A DNA stretch of 64,000 nt from CAZHGD01 sp964531735. Lineage in GTDB: Bacteria > Armatimonadota > UBA10988. Both the position numbers and the translations under genes were made by a program. Numbering within the stretch: the first letter of the stretch is position 1; each line of letters begins with the position of its first letter. Below the pieces are notes generated by a model, which saw only the letters and a list, made by a program, of their open reading frames with translations, was not told the DNA's origin and made no database searches. Shown piece after piece: positions 17,646 to 23,725 of this stretch. The DNA lies in assembly GCA_964531735.1 (NCBI GenBank), contig CAZHGD010000015.1, positions 5,386 to 69,385 of the forward strand. Reading direction: 5' to 3'.

Positions 17646-19786
17646 ACGCTGGTCCGGCGGCGCTCGTCGCGGAAGACCAGCCTCAGCCGGCCGCGCCGGA
17701 GGGCCTGGGTCAGCAGGGCGACCTCATCGCCACCCTCGACGCGGTCGAGCGGACAGGCCGGCTCGTAGACCAGCGCGTGCGTCACGCCAAGGCGGCCGAG
17801 CTGCGCCAGGTAGGCGTCCAGCGACGTGCGGGCCTCGTCCGGAACCAGCGTGTTGTGTCCGCGTTCGGCCCAGAGGTAGTCGCGATCCAGCCAGTAGCCG
17901 CGCGGCTCGCCATAGAGCGCCACCTTGGCCGTCGGCGCCGTGTTGGCGTTGACCCACTGCATCGCCGTATAGGCCGGCAGCCCGGCGGCGGCGTACCGCT
18001 CCACCTCCAGCCCGCCGAGGTGGACCTGCAGCGCCGGGAAGCCCGCAGTGAGCGCATAGGCCAGCCCACCGGCGGCCTGCAGCAGCAGCACCGCGGTGGC
18101 GGCCAGCGCCGACCAGCGCAAGCGCAGCAGCAGGTCGGCGCCCCAGGCCGCCAGCAGCGACCAGAGCATCAGTTGCGGCACCGCGTAGCGCAGGTACTGC
18201 ATCGAGTAGAACCAGGCCAGGCCCATGAACGCCACGTGGGCCAGCAGCAGCCCGAGCAACCGCGACGGGTTGAGCGCGACGCGCGCGGTGATGCGCCGGG
18301 TGTGCGCCACCGCCACCTCGCGGCCGAACTCGGGCGAGTGGACCACCTGGCGGTCCTCCTCGCGCTGCTCTTCGTACGCCGGCGGCCCGGGTCCGCGACG
18401 GCGCTGGGACCACAGCCAGCCGACACCGACCAGAGCCGGCAGCGCGAAGGCCAGCCAGGCGGGCCCGATACGGTGCTTGCCGTCGAACGCGTAGCCGCGG
18501 TCGTAGTACCAATCGGGCGAGAAGGTGACCTGCCACGGCACCGCCAGCAGCCGCGCGAGACTGCGATGGCTGGTCGGCGTCGGCTCCAGGTTGACGGCTT
18601 CGCCCTGGCGCACGGTGAAAGCGCGGCCGAACTCCTTCTGCGCGCCGTCGTAGGCGGCGGCGCGGTCGGCGCTCCAGTGACGGCTCGCGAAGACGCGGTG
18701 GGCAAAGGGAAACACCGGACTGCCGGTCGCCAGCCAGGTGCGCGCGATCCACGGCGACGCCACGACCGTGGCGCTCACCGCGAAGGCCAGCACTTCGGCG
18801 CGCAGTGCCCGCCGCGGCCGGCCGTCGCGCCAGCCCAGCACGCCCAACGCCGCGAAGAGGAACGCCACCACCAGCACCGCGGTGTACTTGGTGCCGTAGG
18901 TCAGCCCGGCACAGACGCCGCACAGCCAGGACCACTGCGCCTGGCGCGGCAGTGGCTCGGGCACGCCGTCGCCGGCGGCGGTCAGCGCCACGCGGCGCAG
19001 GTTCAGGTACTCGACCAGCGCGAGCCAGGCGAGCACCTGATACAGTGCGAAGCCGTGCTCGTTGTAGCCCGCGCCGGCGGGAAACAGCGCCAACGGCGTG
19101 GTGCCGGCGATGAGCACCGTCAACCAGGCGCAGCGCTCGCCCAGCACGCCGCGAGCCAGCGACCAGAGCGCCGTCAGCGTCAGCAGCCAGCAGGCGGTGT
19201 GGACCAGCTTGGCCGCCCCGTCGCCGCTGATCAGCAGCGCCAGCGTGTAGAGCATCTCCAGGCTGAACGGGAAGGCGCTGTGGTGGTCGTACGGCAGCAC
19301 AGTCACCCAGCCGGTGCGCGCGAACACCTTCGGTGCCGCCAGGTGGTAGGTCAGGTCGTCATAGGCGGCGGCCGGCGCCAGGGCGCGCGCGGCCACGAAC
19401 AAGGCGGTCATCGCCAGCGCGGCGAGCACCACGGGCGTCAGCGCGCGGGGCCAGACACCGCCGGGCAGCGGGTGCAGCACGGTCTCTTCGCGCGCGAACT
19501 CGACCGGTGACGGTGTGACCGCCTGTCGCCGCGCCGTTTGCCACTCGGCCCACAACGTGGGGCCGCCGACGGCGCCGGCCGCGGCCAGTAGCAGCCAGGC
19601 ACTGATCGGTTTGGCCAGGCCGACGGTGCCCGCAGCCAGCATCGCGAAGGCCAACAGCGCCAGGCCCAGCCCGGTGCGGAAGACCAGCCGCCGGGTCCAG
19701 TGGTCCATGGCCAGCCGCGGGCAGCGACCGAGCACGGCGGCCCCGGCGCAGTAGGCGGCGAGCAGGATCAGCAGCGCGCCGAGCAT
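17630..19786 (-). CDS. Polytopic GT-C-fold glycosyltransferase (GT39/PMT-like)
   Basis: 718 residues with about eleven to twelve hydrophobic helices. The first large external loop contains AAAYDDLTYHLAAPKVF; the paired Asp is the GT-C catalytic motif. A C-terminal soluble domain (about 600-718) has WVNANTAPTAKVALYGEPRGYWLDRDY. Such enzymes use lipid-linked sugars to glycosylate proteins or lipids on the outer face of the inner membrane. The ATG overlaps the stop of the 43-residue ORF upstream (TGATG), so translation is probably coupled. The end overlaps the alpha/beta-hydrolase gene tail-to-tail by 16 bases. Confidence 0.75.
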   Translation of the reverse strand: MLGALLILLAAYCAGAAVLGRCPRLAMDHWTRRLVFRTGLGLALLAFAMLAAGTVGLAKPISAWLLLAAAGAVGGPTLWAEWQTARRQAVTPSPVEFAREETVLHPLPGGVWPRALTPVVLAALAMTALFVAARALAPAAAYDDLTYHLAAPKVFARTGWVTVLPYDHHSAFPFSLEMLYTLALLISGDGAAKLVHTACWLLTLTALWSLARGVLGERCAWLTVLIAGTTPLALFPAGAGYNEHGFALYQVLAWLALVEYLNLRRVALTAAGDGVPEPLPRQAQWSWLCGVCAGLTYGTKYTAVLVVAFLFAALGVLGWRDGRPRRALRAEVLAFAVSATVVASPWIARTWLATGSPVFPFAHRVFASRHWSADRAAAYDGAQKEFGRAFTVRQGEAVNLEPTPTSHRSLARLLAVPWQVTFSPDWYYDRGYAFDGKHRIGPAWLAFALPALVGVGWLWSQRRRGPGPPAYEEQREEDRQVVHSPEFGREVAVAHTRRITARVALNPSRLLGLLLAHVAFMGLAWFYSMQYLRYAVPQLMLWSLLAAWGADLLLRLRWSALAATAVLLLQAAGGLAYALTAGFPALQVHLGGLEVERYAAAGLPAYTAMQWVNANTAPTAKVALYGEPRGYWLDRDYLWAERGHNTLVPDEARTSLDAYLAQLGRLGVTHALVYEPACPLDRVEGGDEVALLTQALRRGRLRLVFRDERRRTSVYELR

Positions 19787-19917
19787 CAGCCGAGCGCTCC
19801 CGCCGCCAGCGCGATGGCGTCAAGCAGTTGGCCGCCCAGGTACTGCGCGGCGATGAGCAAGGCCCAGGCCGCGAGGCAGACGTCGAGCAGCAACCGGCCG
19901 GCTGGAGCGGTGCTCAA
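19786..19917 (-). CDS. 43-residue single-TM protein, translationally coupled
   Basis: A short ORF beginning with TTG, whose TTGA overlaps the stop of the URO-D-like gene by four bases, and ending with TGA that shares a base with the ATG of the GT-C gene. The product has one hydrophobic helix (about residues 8-38, LLLDVCLAAWALLIAA). The double overlap is the reason to think it real. It could be a small subunit or stabiliser of the glycosyltransferase. No family is recognised. Confidence 0.45.
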   Translation of the reverse strand: MSTAPAGRLLLDVCLAAWALLIAAQYLGGQLLDAIALAAGALG

Positions 19918-20906
19918 TAGCGGCCCTCCTCTCGTGCCACCGCGTAGGCGGCCACGACCTCGTCGAGCGGCGTGCCCGGTTGCACCATATGGCTGGTGCA
20001 GAAGATGAACCCGCCGCCCGGCTTGAGCGTGCGCATCAGCCGCCGCACCTCGTCGCCGACCAGTTCGGGCCGGCCGCGGCCGAGCACGGTCTGCACGTCG
20101 AGGCCACCGTAGATGGCCAGACGGCCGGCGTACTCGCGCTTGACCTGGGCCTGGTCCATGCCGGCGGACTCCTGCACCGGGTGCAGCGCGTTGAAGCCGA
20201 GGGCGACGATGCCGTCGAGCACGCTGGTGACGTTGCCGTCGCTGTGCAGACTGCAGTAGAGCCCGCAACGCCGGGCCGCGGCGGCGATGCGCGCACAGGC
20301 CGGGCGGATGGTGCGCTCCCAGACCTCGTCGCGGAACATCAGGCCGCTCTGCATGCCCCAGTCGTCGGACACGTGGATGCAGTCGACGCCGAGTTCGGCG
20401 CAGTGCTCCACGTAGCAGCACGACCAGTCAGCGATGCGCTCGTAGAAACGCGCACACAGTTCCGGGCGCAGCGCCAGCTCCATCAGGTGGTTCTGCAAGC
20501 CGAGCCACGCGTTGGCCGCCTCGAAGACGCCGGGCGTCTGCACGAACACCGCGCGGCCCCGCCGGCCGGCTTCGTGCTCCACAGCCTGCCTCAGCGGCGT
20601 GTAGACCGCTTCGTTGTCCGGGTCGCCGAAGGCCACTTCGAGCGCGTTCTCCAGGCGCAGCACGGCGCCGAAGGTGGGATCCTGGTCGGTGGCCAGCGCC
20701 TGTACCGCGGCCCCATCGTACGGCCCGCCGCCAGGGAAGGCCTGAACCAGGTCGAGGTCGAGGGCATCGGCAAAGGCGGCCATGTCGCCATAGGCGGCGT
20801 TGATATCGTCGATCACCCCGGGCTGTCCGAAGACCCACAGATAGAGCGGCACACGGTCGCCTTCGCGGTGCTCCAGCGCGGCTTGCACTCGTTCCCGTCC
20901 GAGCAT
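19914..20906 (-). CDS. URO-D-like methyltransferase-fold protein (MtaA/CmuA-type)
   Basis: 330 residues; AGGAG about ten bases before ATG 20906. The fold is that of uroporphyrinogen decarboxylase-like corrinoid/thiol methyltransferases: MLGRERVQAALEHREGDRVPL start, a conserved DWGMQSGLMF loop, YCSLHSDGNVTSVLD, LGFNALHPVQESAGMD, and FIFCTSHMVQPGTP near the end. HSDGN and the late FCTSH cysteine/histidine are where related enzymes bind zinc. It is not expected to be HemE because the substrate-binding arginine motif near the N-terminus is absent. It is first in an overlapping run with the small membrane ORF and the GT-C gene. The substrate is unknown. Confidence 0.75.
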   Translation of the reverse strand: MLGRERVQAALEHREGDRVPLYLWVFGQPGVIDDINAAYGDMAAFADALDLDLVQAFPGGGPYDGAAVQALATDQDPTFGAVLRLENALEVAFGDPDNEAVYTPLRQAVEHEAGRRGRAVFVQTPGVFEAANAWLGLQNHLMELALRPELCARFYERIADWSCCYVEHCAELGVDCIHVSDDWGMQSGLMFRDEVWERTIRPACARIAAAARRCGLYCSLHSDGNVTSVLDGIVALGFNALHPVQESAGMDQAQVKREYAGRLAIYGGLDVQTVLGRGRPELVGDEVRRLMRTLKPGGGFIFCTSHMVQPGTPLDEVVAAYAVAREEGRY

Positions 20907-21070
20907 GCTGACCAGCTCCTGCGCCGACGTGTTCGCGCCCGCGACGGTGGCTCCTGCCTGGTGTTAATGGCGGGCAACACGCTCGGCGGCGTGGGCTGTA
21001 ACCCGGTCTGGTACGCAACCGACCACTATGTGTGACAGCAGTCGGACAGAGCACATGACGAGAGCGTGGC

Positions 21071-21100
21071 TTGACAAGGTGCCGAGTGGGACAGTCCAAT
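21071..21100 (+). promoter_or_regulatory. Sigma-70-type promoter of the ECF sigma operon
   Basis: TTGACA at 21071-21076 and TCCAAT at 21095-21100 with an 18-base spacer. Transcription would start near 21107, after the ATG at 21099, which supports GTG 21180 as the true start of the sigma gene. No GGAAC/CGTC-type ECF promoter was recognised here, so autoregulation is not evident. Confidence 0.5.
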
Positions 21101-21179
21101 GAGCGCGGTGATGCCGTCGTTGAGTGTCACGCCGGGCAGGGCCTGTCCGAGCGTGCCGGTGCACAAGGTGGAGGCCCGG

Positions 21180-21740
21180 GTGACCGTTGTAACCGAGGCC
21201 GGTGAAGCAACCGACATTGCTCGCGCTCAGCGCGGCGATGCCGAAGCGTTCGCACGGCTCATTGCCACCCATCAGGCCGGCATCGCCCGGTTGATGTGGC
21301 GGTTCACGCGACAGCCGGAAGACCAGGAGGAACTGGTCCAGGAGGTGTTCGTGACCGCCTATCTCAACCTGTCGAGCTTCCGCGGGCGCGGACGGTTTGC
21401 CAACTGGCTGCGCGCGATTGCGGTGCGGACCGGCTATGATTACTGGCGCCGACGGAAACGGGACCGGGTAGACTATCCCGGCGAGGTCGAGGAGTTGATC
21501 GACCGCGTCCACCAGGACAACGATCCGACCGATGCGCTGGTGGCGGGTGACCTCGTCCACCGACTGCTGAGCGAGCTTTCGGAGCGCGACCGGCTGGTGC
21601 TGACGTTGCTGCACCTGGAAGGTTGCTCGGTGGAGCAAATCGCCGAGCTGACCGGCTGGTCCAAGACGATGGTGAAGGTGCAAGCGCACCGGGCGCGGGC
21701 TCGACTGCGCAAGCTGGTCGAGGCGGGAGAGTCACAATGA
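21180..21740 (+). CDS. ECF-type RNA polymerase sigma factor
   Basis: 186 residues. GTG 21180 is chosen over ATG 21099 because GGAGG lies five bases upstream and because the earlier ATG falls inside the predicted promoter. Sigma region 2 spans about 14-80 (ARAQRGDAEAFARLI, QEELVQEVFVTAYLNL, FANWLRAIAVRTGYDYWR) and region 4 about 125-180 (LSERDRLVLTLLHLEGCSVEQIAE, VKVQAHRARARLRKL). There is no extra C-terminal domain. It should direct polymerase to envelope or stress promoters. Its stop overlaps the next start as ATGA, which implies coupled synthesis with the small membrane protein likely to restrain it. Confidence 0.9.
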   Translation: MTVVTEAGEATDIARAQRGDAEAFARLIATHQAGIARLMWRFTRQPEDQEELVQEVFVTAYLNLSSFRGRGRFANWLRAIAVRTGYDYWRRRKRDRVDYPGEVEELIDRVHQDNDPTDALVAGDLVHRLLSELSERDRLVLTLLHLEGCSVEQIAELTGWSKTMVKVQAHRARARLRKLVEAGESQ

Positions 21741-22000
21741 GCGGATGGGAGCGATACGAGCGGCTGGCGCGCTTGGCGGCCGATGAGCCGACGCCCCTTC
21801 CGGACGTCCGAGCCGCCGTTCTGGCGCGCCTGCGGACCGAGACCGTGGTGGTCACGGCGCCGCGCTGGCAGACGGCCTGGCTGGGTGCCTGTGCGGTGGC
21901 GGCCGGCGTGTTGCTGCTGATGGGCTACCAGTCCTATCAGGCGCTCGGCAACCCCTGGCTGGGCTGGCTGGGCATGGCTGAAGGGGGCTGGCTGCTATGA
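21737..22000 (+). CDS. Small one-TM protein, candidate anti-sigma factor
   Basis: 87 residues; its ATG overlaps the sigma stop (ATGA). Residues 1-44 are a soluble, probably cytoplasmic segment (ERYERLARLAADEPTPLPDV), followed by one TM helix (about 45-63) and a short Trp/Gly-rich external tail (NPWLGWLGMAEGGWLL). The zinc anti-sigma motif HxxxCxxC is absent. Size and topology resemble CnrY-like anti-sigma proteins, which also have a short N-terminal sigma-binding segment and one TM, but sequence similarity is not evident to me. The role is inferred from position and topology. Confidence 0.6.
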   Translation: MSGWERYERLARLAADEPTPLPDVRAAVLARLRTETVVVTAPRWQTAWLGACAVAAGVLLLMGYQSYQALGNPWLGWLGMAEGGWLL

Positions 22001-22578
22001 GCGAGCATGAGGTGCCGCCGGGCGACCCGGCTGCGGCCGAGTCGCTGGCTCCGCCGCCGCGCCGGCTGGCCTGGCGCCGGTTGGTCGCCGGCACGTTGCT
22101 GTTCGTCATCGGCCTGCTCTGCGGCGGGGTGCTGGGCATGCACCTGGCCCGGCGCCGCGTACACCAGATGGTCATGAACCCTGACCGCGTGGCCGACCGC
22201 ATGGTGCAGGACATGACCAGCCGGTTGCGCCTCGACGCCGCGCAGCAGAAACAGATTCGCGCCGTCATCGACCAACGTCAGGAAGCCCTCAAGACCGTGC
22301 GTCAGGAGACGCGGAGGAAGATCGACGGCGTCTTCGATGCGAGCGACAAGCAGATCGAGGCGGCCCTGCGGGCCGACCAGGTGGCGACCTGGCGCGAGTT
22401 CTGCGAGCGCATGAAGCGCTGGCGGCCGGCGTTCCCGGACCGAGGGCCGCACGGTGGCCCACACGGCGGCCCACATGGTGGTCCGCACGGCGGACCCGAT
22501 GAGCCGCCGCCCGGCCCGCCGCCACCGGGTCCGCCGCCGGGTCCGCCACCGGAGGGTGGCTGGCCGCCGCCGCCCTAA
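21997..22578 (+). CDS. Membrane-anchored Spy/CpxP/CnrX-like (metal-resistance family) protein with PHGG-repeat tail
   Basis: 193 residues; the ATG overlaps the upstream stop (ATGA), so three cistrons are chained. One TM helix (about 29-49) precedes a helical hairpin (about 60-142) with RLRLDAAQQKQIRAVIDQRQ and DKQIEAALRADQVATW, the pattern of periplasmic LTxxQ/metal-resist proteins (CpxP, ZraP, CnrX). Residues 151-166 are four PHGG repeats, then a Pro/Gly run to the end. Four evenly spaced histidines suggest Ni, Cu, Co or Zn binding. In CnrYXH, CnrX senses metal and controls CnrY and CnrH; the same set of parts occurs here in a different order. A 13-bp hairpin follows. Confidence 0.7.
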   Translation: MSEHEVPPGDPAAAESLAPPPRRLAWRRLVAGTLLFVIGLLCGGVLGMHLARRRVHQMVMNPDRVADRMVQDMTSRLRLDAAQQKQIRAVIDQRQEALKTVRQETRRKIDGVFDASDKQIEAALRADQVATWREFCERMKRWRPAFPDRGPHGGPHGGPHGGPHGGPDEPPPGPPPPGPPPGPPPEGGWPPPP

Positions 22579-22602
22579 GCAGCAATCCACAGCCGGTTCT
22601 GA

Positions 22603-22634
22603 GCTGCCACAGGCACCAAGCTGCCTGTGGCAGC
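22603..22634 (+). terminator. Strong hairpin after the ECF operon
   Basis: GCTGCCACAGGCA and TGCCTGTGGCAGC make a perfect 13-bp stem with a six-base loop (CCAAGC), 24 bases after the operon's last stop. The following GGTTGGTTGT is only partly T-rich, so termination is likely but may not be strong. Confidence 0.6.
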
Positions 22635-23094
22635 GGTTGGTTGTCGGGCCGGACCTGCACTCGCGCAGGCGGCCGGTACCAGGCGGCCATGGACCCGCAC
22701 CAGCCGCCGCTGGCAGACGGTACGGGCTGGTTCCGTTCGCCAACGCCTCGGCTGCGCTGGCCGGTCGAGCGCCACCCGTCGGTCACGCCAGGCCGGTTGG
22801 TACGGCCAGCCGCACCCTATGCCACGGCGGGCGAATCGTCGGGCCGGTGCCGGTCGGTGCTGCGGCGACGCCGCACCGGTCCGACGCGGCGTGGTCACCG
22901 TCGCGCTCGCTGCGTCCGGCCATGCCTGGCCAACCCTGAGGGCCTGTGAATCTGCCGCGACCGCCATTGGGACAGGACGATCCGGTCGGCCAGAAGGCCC
23001 GGGTACCAGATGGCAGTGAGGAGGCACCAGCACCAGCGGGCCGCTGGCGTTCTGGACTGAGGCGGTGCCTTGGCCGCCAGGGCGCTGGTTGGTG

Positions 23095-23149
23095 CGGCTC
23101 GCCGCGCCCTGGTACCACACCACACTGATTCGGGCGCCTACTCCGGGCA
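23095..23149 (+). repeat. 55-base direct repeat, copy 1 (left of gap)
   Basis: Identical to 23250-23304. It ends exactly where the N-run begins and at the centre of the palindrome that is complete only in copy 2. This is best explained as overlapping contig ends. Confidence 0.85.
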
Positions 23150-23249
23150 NNNNNNNNNNNNNNNNNNNNNNNNNNNNNNNNNNNNNNNNNNNNNNNNNNN
23201 NNNNNNNNNNNNNNNNNNNNNNNNNNNNNNNNNNNNNNNNNNNNNNNNN
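23150..23249. other. Assembly gap, 100 N
   Basis: Exactly 100 undetermined bases, a conventional placeholder length. The flanks are identical 55-mers, so the true distance may be negative (an overlap) or may hide further repeat copies. Confidence 0.95.
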
Positions 23250-23304
23250 CGGCTCGCCGCGCCCTGGTACCACACCACACTGATTCGGGCGCCTACTCCG
23301 GGCA
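23250..23304 (+). repeat. 55-base direct repeat, copy 2 (right of gap)
   Basis: Identical to 23095-23149 and continuing into the second half of the palindrome at 23291-23318. Confidence 0.85.
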
Positions 23305-23318
23305 TGCCCCGAGTAGGC
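23291..23318. repeat. 28-base palindrome
   Basis: GCCTACTC, CGGGCATGCCCC and GAGTAGGC form a palindrome with one mismatched pair. The assembly gap begins at the centre position of its truncated copy. Confidence 0.6.
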
Positions 23319-23327
23319 ACGTAGCGC

Positions 23328-23379
23328 CGTACCGAGGGGCCATCGTCGACCCGGCGCCAACTTGCGGCCCTTCGGTACG
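23328..23379. repeat. Inverted repeat with 14-base arms
   Basis: CGTACCGAGGGGCC (23328-23341) pairs with GGCCCTTCGGTACG (23366-23379) at 13 of 14 positions around a 24-base loop. It lies ten bases after the 28-base palindrome, so the two could form a structured RNA or a mobile palindromic unit. Confidence 0.5.
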
Positions 23380-23674
23380 CGGCTCCGCCGCTCCTTCGGG
23401 AAACCAACGCTGACCGGCCTGTAGAGCCAAGTCCAGAAGCTGCGTTCTCATTGTCTCTGGGCGTGGCCCGCCTCATGGGGACTACTCAGGGCAGGCTGGA
23501 GTTGGGTCGACAACCTGGTTGGTGCGGTCGAGGCCGAGCCGTGCTGATGCATCGGCATTGCCGGTTGGCCGGTGGTGGAACGACACCTGACTCGGCCCGG
23601 CCCTCGCCGCCGCCGGCCCGCTGAGCGGGTCAGTCGGCCCGGGTCAACATGCGCGTGGGACCGACCCAACGACA

Positions 23675-23704
23675 ACGGGGCCGGCCCCGTAGGGCCGGCC
23701 CCGT
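23675..23704 (-). terminator. Rho-independent-type terminator of the SLH porin gene
   Basis: ACGGGGCCGGCCC and GGGCCGGCCCCGT form a perfect 13-bp stem with a four-base loop, 22 bases beyond the porin stop. Read on the minus strand it is followed by TGTCGTT, a weak T tract. Confidence 0.7.
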
Positions 23705-23725
23705 CGACTTCTACCGCAGTTCAGC

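Larger units (their letters stand above)
22635..23667. other. Gene-free stretch with short repeats and an assembly gap
   Basis: No frame on either strand gives a recognisable protein here; apparent frames have mutually inconsistent composition and no ribosome sites. The stretch holds a 100-N gap, two identical 55-base flanks, two inverted repeats, the 13-mer CTGGTTGGTGCGG twice (23085-23097 and 23515-23527) and several GGTACCA copies (22675, 23002, 23111, 23266). No tRNA, tmRNA, RNase P or SRP signature was recognised. Confidence 0.6.

Noticed and set aside
17624..19510. Long plus-strand frame opposite the GT-C glycosyltransferase
   Set aside because: Gln/Arg/Gly-rich shadow of a real minus-strand membrane protein; no ribosome site or family.
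22450..22578. PHGG/Pro-Gly tail as frameshift artefact
   Set aside because: The frame ends in a normal stop before a terminator hairpin and the repeats are in phase, so the tail is probably real.
22627..23480. Several overlapping small frames near the N gap
   Set aside because: All six frames are open by base composition; none has a family, ribosome site or consistent codon pattern.
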